A stretch of 64,000 nucleotides of DNA, from positions 248,001-312,000 of the forward strand of contig CAZOZL010000001.1 in assembly GCA_964584305.1 (NCBI GenBank). The letters are read 5' to 3'. Numbering within the stretch: the first letter of the stretch is position 1; every line of letters begins with the position of its first letter. Below the pieces are notes generated by a model. That model did no database searches. It worked only from the letters and a program-made list of their open reading frames with translations, and was not told the origin of the DNA. Of this stretch, positions 24,002 through 32,336 are shown piece after piece. Source of the stretch: SB11 sp964584305. Lineage in GTDB: Bacteria > Bacteroidota > Bacteroidia > UBA8524. A program made the position numbers and the translations under genes.

Positions 24002-24864
24002 GCAAGCTATTTAGCAAAGTAGCCATGCAGCAATTTACTGAACAACTGCGCAGTGAAAAGTTCAGGCAATTTTGGCAATCGAAAGCAAGCTACGATACCT
24101 CAAAATATTATACCATAATGGATAACTATATAGAGGAAAGCGTGTTTGCGCTTACACTTTTACAAGAACTGGATATTGAGGGTAAAAAAATATTAGAAGT
24201 AGGTGCAGGGGCGGGAGTGCTTACCGCATGGCTATTACAAAACAATATTGATGCGTGGGGAATAGAGCCATCAGGCATTGGCTACGATTTTCATAGTGAG
24301 ATGTTTATAGCCGTTAAACAATTTTATCAATTGCCTGAAAATCGCATTATTGATGTTGCCGCAGAAAACCTCACCCCTAAATTAATAAACGAGGTAGATA
24401 TAGTTTTCTCGCTTAATGTGTTAGAGCATATAAAACCTCGAAACTTGGCGCAAGCCTTCGCAAGCATGAAAGTAGTATTAGCCAAAGGCGGTAAAATGTT
24501 GCACCATTGCCCAAACTATATTATCCCGTTCGAGCCACATTATGGTTTGCTGCTTGTTCCATTTTTCCCTCACCTAACAGGGAAATTAAAAGGAGTGTAT
24601 AGTGATGCGGTATGGCAATCGCTCAATTTTATTACTTATTTCAAAGTCAAAAAATTAGCAACTCAAGCAGGCTTACACATCAGCTTTAAAAAAGGGTTAA
24701 TGGCTGATGCTTTTATACGTTTAGAAAAAGACAAGGTATATGCCGCACGGCATAAGCTACTCACCAAAATATATTCTTTACTAAAATATACGGGCATTAT
24801 TTGGCTACTGAAACAAATACCACCCTCGCTATGTACCCCTATGACTTTTTATTTGAGGAAATAA
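23998..24864 (+). CDS. Class I SAM-dependent methyltransferase
   Basis: This 288-residue protein has SAM motif I as ILEVGAGAGVLTAWL near residues 64-78 and VDIVFSLNVLEHI near 134-146, in the style of UbiG/Methyltransf_23. The roughly 50 residues before motif I and the long C-terminal part exceed a minimal methyltransferase domain and probably form the substrate lid. It overlaps the upstream methyltransferase by four bases. Two neighbouring methyltransferases of different subtype behind a glycosyltransferase suggest glycan or glycolipid decoration, which is inference. Confidence 0.8.
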   Translation: MSKLFSKVAMQQFTEQLRSEKFRQFWQSKASYDTSKYYTIMDNYIEESVFALTLLQELDIEGKKILEVGAGAGVLTAWLLQNNIDAWGIEPSGIGYDFHSEMFIAVKQFYQLPENRIIDVAAENLTPKLINEVDIVFSLNVLEHIKPRNLAQAFASMKVVLAKGGKMLHHCPNYIIPFEPHYGLLLVPFFPHLTGKLKGVYSDAVWQSLNFITYFKVKKLATQAGLHISFKKGLMADAFIRLEKDKVYAARHKLLTKIYSLLKYTGIIWLLKQIPPSLCTPMTFYLRK

Positions 24865-24981
24865 CGCTATAAAACAAAGTAGAAGCAAGGTGAGTGCTTT
24901 TTATATATGTCAAATTTTCACCCCCCCCTTTTTTTTAATTGTTACAAAATTGTGGTATAGTTTTAAGTATTGCTTGAAAAT

Positions 24982-26307
24982 TTAATAATTTTTTGGTTTA
25001 TCGTTTCTTGTTGGGGCGGGTTTGTTTCCGTTGGGTTTGCGAGGTTTCCTTGGAGTGCTGCCTGTATTTCCGCTGGGTTTATTCCTGCCGTTGCGTGGGA
25101 AAGTGGTAATAATTCCTGTACCTATGGCTATTGCGCCTGCCGCTGCGGGGGCGTAATTGGGCTGGCTACGGGGGGTGTATTGAGTGGGCTGCTGTGTGGG
25201 GTTGTTCCCTTTTTTGCCTAATAGATATTGTATTTCAGGGTCGTTTAGTTTGCGTTTATTAATGGCTCGTGTAGTATTAATACACGGTTGCGCTGCGAAA
25301 GCTGCTGCACCCTCGCCCACAGTGCTATTAAACCTAAATGTTCCGCTGGTATGCTTATCGCTATATAGCGTACCTAAATCACGCTCGCCAAAAGTATATT
25401 TCACCCCAATACCCGATGTATTGTTAGGTATATCGCCCAAGTTATTGGCATACATTATTATATAGTTGCTACCCGGTTGTAGTTTCACCTGCACACTTTG
25501 CTTTTGCTTGCTCAAGCGTAGGTTGTTCACTATCCACACCCCATTAAGGTTAATAGATACGGTGTCGTTATCCTCCACACCGCTATCCCAAAAGTATAGG
25601 GTTACTACACTATCGGCTATGTTGGTGCAGCCTTGCATTTCTAATACTCTGTTTACTTCATAGGGGTGTTTATTAACACCCGAATATAAAAACCTAAAGC
25701 GAGGGTTTGCCAAATCAGGATTGGCACGCACTTGTTTGTTTTCATTATCCATAAAAACAGGTTTTTCGGGGCAATTTGTTAAAAGGGTTTGTAAGCCTGC
25801 GCCACCTTTTACCAATAAGCGCATAGTACCGCTTGTTTTTAAACTACTGCTTAGGATAACTTCCTGCTCAATTCCATTTTCTTTTATAGCTATGGCGGCG
25901 GTATTATTGGGTATATCGCCCAAGTTATTTGCTAAAAGTGTTAATTGGTTTTCGCCAGGGTTAAGTGTTACAGGTATTTCTTGTTTGGCATTGGTAAGGC
26001 GGAAATTGTGTAGTATCCATACTCCGTTTAGGTTAATGGAAACGGTATCATTATCCTCTATTCCACAATCCCACAATACAAGGTTTACTTGTGTTTGTTT
26101 TAACTTCATGCACGCTTGTGGCTCGGGCAAGCGTTGTAACGATGCAGCATTTAATTGCTCCACTTGTTGTGAAGAAAGTGGCTCGGGCTTAATTATAGCT
26201 AAATTCTGTGCCTTTAGGCTAATAGCAAATAGTACTAAAAGTACAGCAGCAATGGCTATACGTTTATATGAGGTAGAATTTTTTTTCATAGACATAGTGG
26301 TTGGCAT
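24982..26307 (-). CDS. Secreted protein with a tandem ~100-residue duplication (441 aa)
   Basis: I do not recognise a family. A signal peptide covers residues 1-34 (Met7 is a possible alternative start; cleavage after SLKAQ). Two homologous modules follow at about 66-167 and 227-327. They share DNDTVSINLNGVWI (85-98 and 247-260), ANNLGDIPNN (126-135 and 287-296) and a closing TSGT-(M/F)-R. The DNDTV...N-G motif and the alternating strands suggest a calcium-binding or lectin-like beta-sandwich. The last 100 residues are low complexity, rich in Pro, Asn, Arg and Lys, without a T9SS domain or lipobox. It is monocistronic and converges with the methyltransferase pair. Confidence 0.65.
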   Translation of the reverse strand: MPTTMSMKKNSTSYKRIAIAAVLLVLFAISLKAQNLAIIKPEPLSSQQVEQLNAASLQRLPEPQACMKLKQTQVNLVLWDCGIEDNDTVSINLNGVWILHNFRLTNAKQEIPVTLNPGENQLTLLANNLGDIPNNTAAIAIKENGIEQEVILSSSLKTSGTMRLLVKGGAGLQTLLTNCPEKPVFMDNENKQVRANPDLANPRFRFLYSGVNKHPYEVNRVLEMQGCTNIADSVVTLYFWDSGVEDNDTVSINLNGVWIVNNLRLSKQKQSVQVKLQPGSNYIIMYANNLGDIPNNTSGIGVKYTFGERDLGTLYSDKHTSGTFRFNSTVGEGAAAFAAQPCINTTRAINKRKLNDPEIQYLLGKKGNNPTQQPTQYTPRSQPNYAPAAAGAIAIGTGIITTFPRNGRNKPSGNTGSTPRKPRKPNGNKPAPTRNDKPKNY

Positions 26308-26725
26308 ACTCTGTAATAAACTAAAACTATGCCGAACTTATAAAACGAACTACATAACAGAGGCTAAAGTTCCTTATTTCATTAAGCTAAGAGGTTACTT
26401 TTAAGGTAAATTCACGCTATTTTTGTTCGAGCATTAATTGCCATTTATCCATTATTTCTATACATACTTTAGTGAATTTTGCTTTTAGTAATGGATGAAA
26501 AAATAGATTATGTATTTTTTTGCCTGCTTTAAAACTACTCTACAAAGATACAATAGAGTATTCTTCTCTTTTAAATTCAACTATCCAAAAAGGGCATTCA
26601 TGCCTATTCTGTCTTTTTTAATTTGGCAGCCACATAGATAACTAAGTCAAGTTCGGCAGTACTGCCCTCCACGCCAAAAGCCAACGGCTAATAAAACACT
26701 GATATTCAGTTATTAGCACAACTTA
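26308..26725. other. Gene-free stretch with repeat pieces and a gene remnant
   Basis: No intact gene is seen. On the minus strand an open frame without a start codon runs from about 26539 to TAG at 26417-26419 and ends DKWQLMLEQK; just ahead of it TATCTTTG (26543-26550) has the form of a -7 element. A copy of the dispersed repeat lies at 26591-26635 and a hairpin at 26688-26716. These suggest a lost small gene flanked by repeats. Confidence 0.45.
26591..26635 (-). repeat. Dispersed intergenic repeat, copy 2 (inverted relative to the copy at 45319)
   Basis: The reverse complement of this segment matches 45319-45363 almost base for base: TGTGGCTGCCAAATT, then AAAAAAGACAGAATAGGCAT and AATGCCC. 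Beyond these 45 bases the flanks differ. On the + strand, 26688-26716 (CTAATAA...TTATTAG enclosing ACTGATATTCAGT) is a second hairpin whose core resembles 45567-45580. Confidence 0.75.
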
Positions 26726-27220
26726 TTATTTTAACACTACTCGCTGTTTAGCTCCTTTTAAAGCCAATACCTTTTCGGGGTCGGTAAAACTTTTTACTTG
26801 GGGTAGTTGGCGTAATCGTTTTACTACTTCGTTGCGTAAAGTGCCGTTTCCTTTACCGTGTATAATAGTAAGTTGTTTTACCTTTTCACTAATAGCTAAA
26901 GCCAATTTATAGTCTAAATAATTTAACTGCCCTTGTAATGGTGGGAAACTGCGATAGTTTTCGGACAGTTTTTTAGTATGTAAATCTATAATTAGATTTT
27001 TTGGCGATGTCGTTTTTATCTCTTCTTTACTGGTGGGTGTCTTGGCTGTTAGTTCTTTGTACGATGCTTCTATCAGTATTAAAGTATGTGTAGGATAGTC
27101 CATTTCCATATCAGTTTCCCCATCCAATAACATTACATGGCTGTTATCTAAAATTTTTAGTACTACACCGCTTACCGATGTATTTGTGCAACATACTTTA
27201 TCACCAACGTTAAACTTCAA
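26726..27220 (-). CDS. Smr-domain protein with N-terminal DUF2027-like segment
   Basis: This 164-residue protein starts with a small KOW/SH3-like part (VGDKVCCTNTSVSGVVLKI, residues 5-23), followed by a charged linker. A C-terminal Smr domain has DLHTKKL at 79-85 and HGKGNGTLR at 121-129. Smr domains, as in the MutS2 C terminus, have endonuclease activity on DNA or on mRNA of collided ribosomes. Bacteroidota proteins combining DUF2027 and Smr are usually about twice this length, so this is a short form. The intergenic region to the divergent lhgO gene is only 39 bases and must hold both promoters; TACTTTTG at 27244-27251 on the minus strand is a candidate -7 element. Confidence 0.75.
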   Translation of the reverse strand: MKFNVGDKVCCTNTSVSGVVLKILDNSHVMLLDGETDMEMDYPTHTLILIEASYKELTAKTPTSKEEIKTTSPKNLIIDLHTKKLSENYRSFPPLQGQLNYLDYKLALAISEKVKQLTIIHGKGNGTLRNEVVKRLRQLPQVKSFTDPEKVLALKGAKQRVVLK

Positions 27221-27259
27221 GAGTAAATTGATTTATTTTGCAGCAAAAGTACGAAAACC

Positions 27260-28456
27260 ATGCAGTATGATATTGTAATAATAGGAGGCGGAATTGTGGG
27301 GCTGGCAACTGCTTACCAACTGAAACAGCAAAAACCAGCACTAAAAATAGCGTTGGTAGAGAAAGAAAATACGATGGCATACCATCAAACAGGGCATAAT
27401 AGCGGGGTAATACATAGTGGCTTATACTATAAACCCAATAGTTTAAAAGCCAAAAACTGTATTAGCGGGTACAGTATGCTGCTTGAGTTTTGCAATGCCA
27501 ACAATATAAAATATGAATTGTGCGGAAAGCTGGTAGTAGCTACCCAAGCACACGAAATACCATATTTAGAAAATTTATACCAACGGGGTTTAGAAAACGG
27601 TTTAAACAAAACTACCTATATAGCACGTGAGGAGGCACAGGAAATAGAGCCGCACGTAAATATGTTAAAAGCACTAAAAGTACCCTATACAGGCATTATT
27701 AACTATACAGAAGTATGCGAAAAACTGGCTGAACTATTTATAGCTACTGATGGAGAAATATTTTTAGGAGAAAGGGTAACTAATATTAAAGCAAAGGGCA
27801 GTTTTTCAGAAGTAATTACACCACAACAAACCTTACAAACAAAATTGGTAATAAACTGTGCGGGTTTATACTCTGACAAGGTAGCAGCATATACCCAAAA
27901 GAAGCTGGATACCCGTATCATTCCTTTTAGAGGCGAGTATTTTATGTTGAAAAAAGACCGCCAACATTTGGTAAAACATTTAATATATCCTGTCCCCGAC
28001 CCTAATTTCCCATTTTTGGGAGTGCATTTTACACGAATGATAGAAGGCGGGGTAGAGGCAGGTCCTAATGCTGTATTTGCTTTTGCACGAGAGGGGTATA
28101 AAAAAAGTGATATTAATTTAAAAGAAATGATGGAGTCTTTGGCGTGGTCAGGTTTCCAAAAAGTGATGCGGAAATATTGGAAAACAGGAATGGGCGAAAT
28201 GTACCGTTCTTTCTCAAAAGCAGCATTTACCAAAGCCTTGCAACGTTTAATACCAGAAATACAAGAAAACGACCTTGAACCCGCCGAAGCAGGGGTGCGC
28301 GCACAGGCTTGCGATAGAACAGGAGGCTTGTTAGATGATTTTAAAATTATTGAAGACACCCTTACTATCAATATTCTTAATGCTCCTTCTCCTGCTGCAA
28401 CATCATCATTGGCTATTGGGGAAACTGTGGCAAGTATGGCGGTACAAAAACTGTAA
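27260..28456 (+). CDS. lhgO: L-2-hydroxyglutarate oxidase
   Basis: This 398-residue FAD enzyme has the dinucleotide-binding motif VIIGGGIVGLATAYQL near residues 6-21, HQTGHNSGVIHSGLYY near 43-58 and the C-terminal SPAATSSLAIGE near 374-385. These identify the LhgO/YgaF branch of the DAO family, which oxidises L-2-hydroxyglutarate to 2-oxoglutarate and passes electrons to the respiratory chain. It stands alone on the + strand, with no csiD or gab genes nearby, so its role here is probably metabolite repair. Confidence 0.88.
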   Translation: MQYDIVIIGGGIVGLATAYQLKQQKPALKIALVEKENTMAYHQTGHNSGVIHSGLYYKPNSLKAKNCISGYSMLLEFCNANNIKYELCGKLVVATQAHEIPYLENLYQRGLENGLNKTTYIAREEAQEIEPHVNMLKALKVPYTGIINYTEVCEKLAELFIATDGEIFLGERVTNIKAKGSFSEVITPQQTLQTKLVINCAGLYSDKVAAYTQKKLDTRIIPFRGEYFMLKKDRQHLVKHLIYPVPDPNFPFLGVHFTRMIEGGVEAGPNAVFAFAREGYKKSDINLKEMMESLAWSGFQKVMRKYWKTGMGEMYRSFSKAAFTKALQRLIPEIQENDLEPAEAGVRAQACDRTGGLLDDFKIIEDTLTINILNAPSPAATSSLAIGETVASMAVQKL

Positions 28457-28459
28457 TTC

Positions 28460-28489
28460 TTGTAGTAGAAAGTCCAAGTAGTATCTTCG
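28460..28489 (+). promoter_or_regulatory. Promoter of the EamA transporter gene, nearly leaderless
   Basis: TTG (28460-28462) is followed after exactly 19 bases by TATCTTCG (28482-28489), a close match to TTTG / TAnnTTTG. The transporter's apparent TTG start at 28498 is only eight bases further, so the mRNA leader would be a few bases long. Confidence 0.65.
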
Positions 28490-28497
28490 CCCCCGTT

Positions 28498-29394
28498 TTG
28501 AACACAAAGGTAAAAGTACACCTCTCACTTCTTATAGTATCGCTTATATATGGGGCAACCTTTTCATTAGCAAAAGAGGTGATGCCTGCCTATATAAGCC
28601 CTTTTACCTTTATACTATTAAGGGTATGTGCGGCATTGGTGCTATTTCTCATTTTCCATTCATTATTTGTAAAAGAGAAAGTAGCCTGTAAGGACATGGC
28701 GGGGTTAGCCCTTAGCTCACTTTTTGGGGTGGCAGCAAATATGCTTATGTTTTTTGAGGGGCTGGCAAATACATCGCCTATTAATGCTTCGGTGTTAATG
28801 ATGGTTACCCCTGTTTTTGTGTTTATTATTTACACGGTAGTGGATAAAAAAGGCATACATTGGGTAAAAGCTCTGGGGATAGTATTAGCTGCCGCAGGGG
28901 CAATGATGCTGATGGGAGGCGCACGATTAAGTTTTAGCAAAGCCACACTATATGGCGATATTTTAATAATGCTTAATGCCCTTAGCTATGCAATATACTT
29001 GGTATATGTGAAACGGTTTTTAGTAAAATACAGCCCCATAACTGTGAGTAAATGGAATTTTATTTTCGGGTTTATGATGGTACTGCCTTTTGGCGTTGGC
29101 GGTATTGGCACTATTGATTGGGCTTCATTCTCTGCTTTTATATGGTTTATAGTGGTGTTTATATTAGTGGGTACTACCTTTATAACCTACCTGCTAAATG
29201 CTTGGGCGTTACAACGGGCATCGCCAACTTTAGTAGGTTCATACATATATTTGCAACCCGTTATTGCCACTATTTTAGCCCTAACTTCACAAAAAGATAC
29301 TTTAACGATAGAAAAAATTATATTTATCCTGCTCATATTTGTGGGAGTATATTTAGTAGCTATAACACGTAAGAAAAAGAAAAAAATTATATGA
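28498..29394 (+). CDS. EamA/DMT family transporter
   Basis: This 298-residue protein has about ten membrane helices in two homologous halves, the drug/metabolite transporter layout. It begins with VHLSLLIVSLIYGATFSLAK, the usual first EamA helix. The second half includes a similar LLNAWALQRASPTLVGSYIY segment. The substrate cannot be read. The only start preserving the first helix is TTG at 28498; the next ATG falls after that helix. It overlaps the YicC-type gene by four bases (ATGA), so the two are translationally coupled. A Lys-rich end (RKKKKKII) is cytoplasmic. Confidence 0.85.
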   Translation: MNTKVKVHLSLLIVSLIYGATFSLAKEVMPAYISPFTFILLRVCAALVLFLIFHSLFVKEKVACKDMAGLALSSLFGVAANMLMFFEGLANTSPINASVLMMVTPVFVFIIYTVVDKKGIHWVKALGIVLAAAGAMMLMGGARLSFSKATLYGDILIMLNALSYAIYLVYVKRFLVKYSPITVSKWNFIFGFMMVLPFGVGGIGTIDWASFSAFIWFIVVFILVGTTFITYLLNAWALQRASPTLVGSYIYLQPVIATILALTSQKDTLTIEKIIFILLIFVGVYLVAITRKKKKKII

Positions 29395-30269
29395 AATTAC
29401 GCTCAATGACAGGGTTTGGTAGTGCAAAAGCAGCCAACGATAATATATCAGTAAAAGCAGAAATAAAATCGCTAAACGGTAAATTTTTAGAACTTAATTT
29501 GCGGATGCCTCGCAGCATAATAAGCAAAGAGATAGCACTGCGCAAAGATTTAACTAAAAAAATAGAGCGTGGTTCTGCCACCCTTTACCTAACCATAGAA
29601 CGGAATTTGCAAAGTAATACGGCGGCTTTAATTGATACAGAGATAGCCCAAAAACTGTATGGCGAAATTGAGCAGTTGCAAAAACAATTGGGTACTGCGG
29701 CAAGTAATATTGTAGATAGGGTGTTGGCGTTCCCAGGTGTGATTAATACCGATACTGCGGATGAGATAGACGAGGACGACTGGAAACTGATTACCAGTAC
29801 TATAAATGCTGCTTTTATCGAGTTTGAAAAATTTAGAACCCAAGAGGGCGATGCCTTAAAAGAAGATTTGGTTAAATTTATCAGCAGCATTAAAGCAGCT
29901 TTGCCTGAAGTGGAGAAATATGAAGAGGAAAGAATAGCCCAAGTACGCCAGCGAATAGGTAGCCAGCTAAATACGCTGCTTGAAGAGGAAAAAGTGGATA
30001 AAGACCGTTTTGAGCAAGAAATGATTTACTATTTAGAGAAAATAGACATTAGCGAAGAAAAATCACGCTTGGCACAACATTGTAAGTATTTTTTGGAAAC
30101 GATAGATAAAGAACCCGGTGGCAAAAAATTAGGTTTCATAGCGCAAGAAATAGGGCGTGAAGTAAATACCTTAGGCTCAAAAGCATCTCATGTAGTAATA
30201 CAGCAAATTGTGGTAGGTATGAAAGACAACCTCGAAAAAGTAAAAGAGCAGGTGCTTAATGTACTATAA
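29391..30269 (+). CDS. YicC/YloC family endoribonuclease
   Basis: The 292-residue protein has the YicC hallmarks: an N-terminal LRSMTGFGSAKA (residues 2-13), ELNLRMPRSI near 34-43 and the C-terminal EPGGKKLGFIAQEIGREVNT near 242-261, the most conserved stretch of the family, rich in acidic and His/Gln residues. In E. coli YicC affects small-RNA decay and has been shown to cleave RNA. Its coupling to an EamA transporter here is probably incidental. Start and length are standard. Confidence 0.9.
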   Translation: MKLRSMTGFGSAKAANDNISVKAEIKSLNGKFLELNLRMPRSIISKEIALRKDLTKKIERGSATLYLTIERNLQSNTAALIDTEIAQKLYGEIEQLQKQLGTAASNIVDRVLAFPGVINTDTADEIDEDDWKLITSTINAAFIEFEKFRTQEGDALKEDLVKFISSIKAALPEVEKYEEERIAQVRQRIGSQLNTLLEEEKVDKDRFEQEMIYYLEKIDISEEKSRLAQHCKYFLETIDKEPGGKKLGFIAQEIGREVNTLGSKASHVVIQQIVVGMKDNLEKVKEQVLNVL

Positions 30270-30346
30270 CTGGCACAGAAATAGGGTGCATATTTTTTTC
30301 TTCTTTTAGTAAATAATGCTAAAAATTATAACAGACTCAGGTTAAA

Positions 30347-30925
30347 CTACTCGTACATAAAGTCTAAAATATCTTCCAGTTCGCCCACTATCCAAAGAAA
30401 TATCATAATTATCAGCACGGCGACTAATAAATATGCTAACCAACCTAAACCTACTGCAAACAGCCATGCAAAAAATATTATTATTAAACTACCTATCAGT
30501 ATTTCAAGCAGCAAAAAAACAAGCTCTCCAAGAAAACTTTCCCAAAAATCAAACTCTGTTGTTTTTTGCGCCCTATTAGTCGCTGCTTTTTTGTTTCGGG
30601 CTTTCACTTCTGTTTTCTTTATAGGAGAAAGTAGTTTAGTTGCTTTTACTATACTTTTTATGCTTTTCTTTTTAGTTAGTTTAGGGATAACAGGTTTTTT
30701 CCGCTCTTTATCGGTAACACTATTTTCATCCTTTTGAAATGAAAATGAGGGCTTTTCAACTCTCACCACTATTTGATGCTGTTTTTGTTTCCTCCATTTT
30801 ATAGCCTGTTTTTTTACCGTGCCTTTTTGGCGTTTCCCTTTGGGTATATACCCAAAGCGAGAACTACCACAAGCACTTAAAAATAGCACTGCCATAGTAA
30901 AAATAAAGAAGACTTTTACTTTCAT
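30347..30925 (-). CDS. Basic lipoprotein with C-terminal membrane segments (192 aa)
   Basis: I do not recognise this gene. The N terminus is a lipoprotein signal (MKVKVFFIFTMAVLFLSAC, Cys at 19) followed by GSSRFGYIPKGK. Residues 28-125 are very basic (many K and R, with KKQAIKWRKQKQHQ and TKKKSIKSIVKATK) and probably disordered. From about 128 to 192 there are two hydrophobic stretches (LVFLLLEILIGSLIIIFFAW and YLLVAVLIIMIFLWIV) and an acidic end. A lipid anchor together with inner-membrane helices is unusual. It lies 66 bases after the CsgG-like gene and may be co-transcribed with it. Confidence 0.55.
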   Translation of the reverse strand: MKVKVFFIFTMAVLFLSACGSSRFGYIPKGKRQKGTVKKQAIKWRKQKQHQIVVRVEKPSFSFQKDENSVTDKERKKPVIPKLTKKKSIKSIVKATKLLSPIKKTEVKARNKKAATNRAQKTTEFDFWESFLGELVFLLLEILIGSLIIIFFAWLFAVGLGWLAYLLVAVLIIMIFLWIVGELEDILDFMYE

Positions 30926-30991
30926 TTCCTGTTTTTAAATTAACCCTTTAGCATTCATATATCCAAAGGGTTTTTAATTTATAAATAATGG

Positions 30992-32110
30992 TTATCGCTT
31001 GGCATTAAACCCAAACGTAAGACCTACTCGCCAATTGCTTCTTGAAGGTACTATGTAGAAATTAACGGGCATATTTACTCGTCCTGATTTGAACGATTTA
31101 CCTATTGCAAACACAAACCCTGATGAAAACACATACTTGCCACGAGAATCGAGCAACTTTTTTGTTTCACCAGGAATAGGTAATATTTTTCCGTTGGCAT
31201 CTTTTTCATTCCAATCACTCACTCTCACCCATTTTCCTTCATCATCATAAAAGCCTTCTGCCTTAGGTATAAAGCCTAAGGTAGGACCAAAGGCAAATTC
31301 CCACCCGTTTTTATTACTCCGAAAACCGTGCAAAAAGGTAAACGATGGGCTAATCAGCCCTTGGTCTAATCCATTTATAGCAGGTATAAACTCGAACAGC
31401 GCTTGAAAATTACCAGAATTTAAATATTGATATTCTTTTTGATAGCCAAACATGGTCATAACAGGAAACGCATCAAATCCACCCTCAGAAGAAGGTGCTG
31501 AAAAGCGTTTTGCATTTTCCCCTCCCATAAATATAATTCCTGTTCGTGGTCCTGATAATATTAGTTTTGTTTCGTTTGGGTTGTTAAGCTCGTTTTCATA
31601 CGCTTCTTTGTTTGATAAGGCGGTATATGCCAACTCGCTAAAGGGTAAGCCCCAAAACTTTTGTACACTTAGTTTCACCATATTCTGAATTTCTTCGGGT
31701 ATGTTTCGAAATTCTAATACCTGAGATTTTTCTAAACGGTTTTCTTGTACATTAAACAAGCGCATTATTACTATTATACGCTTGCCGTAGTTCTCAATGC
31801 TACCGCTTAATGCTTTATTGGCTTGTAAATGTGTTGAGGCTTTCATAATGCAACTTTTGCCAAAGCAAGTATCAAGTTTTATGCCCTGTGCTGATAATAT
31901 GCCTCGCAGGTCTTGACGGTTTATCACTTCAAACTGATTGGTTTTTTCTACTTCCAAACGAAAGAGGTTTCCGCAGTCTCTAGAGCTATAAGTCATATTT
32001 ACCGTTTCAAAATCTAAAACGGCTATGATGGGTTTTTGTGCTTTTACTAGTACTGATGTTAATACTACTATTGCAGTAGTGATAAATTTTAAATTGTTCA
32101 TGGTTTTCAT
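30992..32110 (-). CDS. Exported protein with CsgG-like N-terminal domain and probable beta-barrel end
   Basis: A signal peptide (residues 1-24, ending SVLVKAQ) precedes a domain that begins KPIIAVLDFETVNMTYSS. It continues with the typical VINRQDLRGILSAQGI and KALSGSIENYGKRIIVIMRL segments (about 57-130). Such CsgG/LpoB/DUF2380-like domains in Bacteroidota are periplasmic and bind partner envelope proteins. Residues about 190-372 are Gly/aromatic-rich and end with VGLTFGFNAKR, like a small outer-membrane beta-barrel. Two cysteines near 77 and 83 (DTCFGKSC) may form a disulfide. The role is not known. Confidence 0.65.
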   Translation of the reverse strand: MKTMNNLKFITTAIVVLTSVLVKAQKPIIAVLDFETVNMTYSSRDCGNLFRLEVEKTNQFEVINRQDLRGILSAQGIKLDTCFGKSCIMKASTHLQANKALSGSIENYGKRIIVIMRLFNVQENRLEKSQVLEFRNIPEEIQNMVKLSVQKFWGLPFSELAYTALSNKEAYENELNNPNETKLILSGPRTGIIFMGGENAKRFSAPSSEGGFDAFPVMTMFGYQKEYQYLNSGNFQALFEFIPAINGLDQGLISPSFTFLHGFRSNKNGWEFAFGPTLGFIPKAEGFYDDEGKWVRVSDWNEKDANGKILPIPGETKKLLDSRGKYVFSSGFVFAIGKSFKSGRVNMPVNFYIVPSRSNWRVGLTFGFNAKR

Positions 32111-32318
32111 TTTTTATTTGATGAGGCAAAGATGTAGTACGAAAACCTGCGATGTAAATGACAAACTGCAAACACTCACATTTGTTTTAGTAATTTGTGC
32201 CAATATGTAAAAAAATAGTTGGTGTAGTTGCAAAAATTGCAAAAGCGCAAACTTACCCGAGTAATATAGGGACGGGTTACTAAATTAAAAACTTGTGTCT
32301 AACTTGGGTTAAATAGGC

Positions 32319-32326
32319 TAATTTTG
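32319..32326 (+). promoter_or_regulatory. Probable -7 promoter element of the polysaccharide gene cluster
   Basis: TAATTTTG is an exact TAnnTTTG element, ten bases before the flippase ATG at 32337. TTG at 32293-32295 is a possible -33 element, with a spacer of 23, longer than usual. Confidence 0.5.
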
Positions 32327-32336
32327 CACTACGCCC

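Noticed and set aside
24921..24936. C8T8 homopolymer tract as a phase-variation switch
   Set aside because: It lies between two convergent genes, outside any reading frame and far from a start codon, so slippage would not switch a gene.
26417..26539. Small minus-strand gene ending DKWQLMLEQK
   Set aside because: A promoter-like TATCTTTG precedes it, but no start codon exists in the frame before the last eleven codons, so at best it is a remnant.
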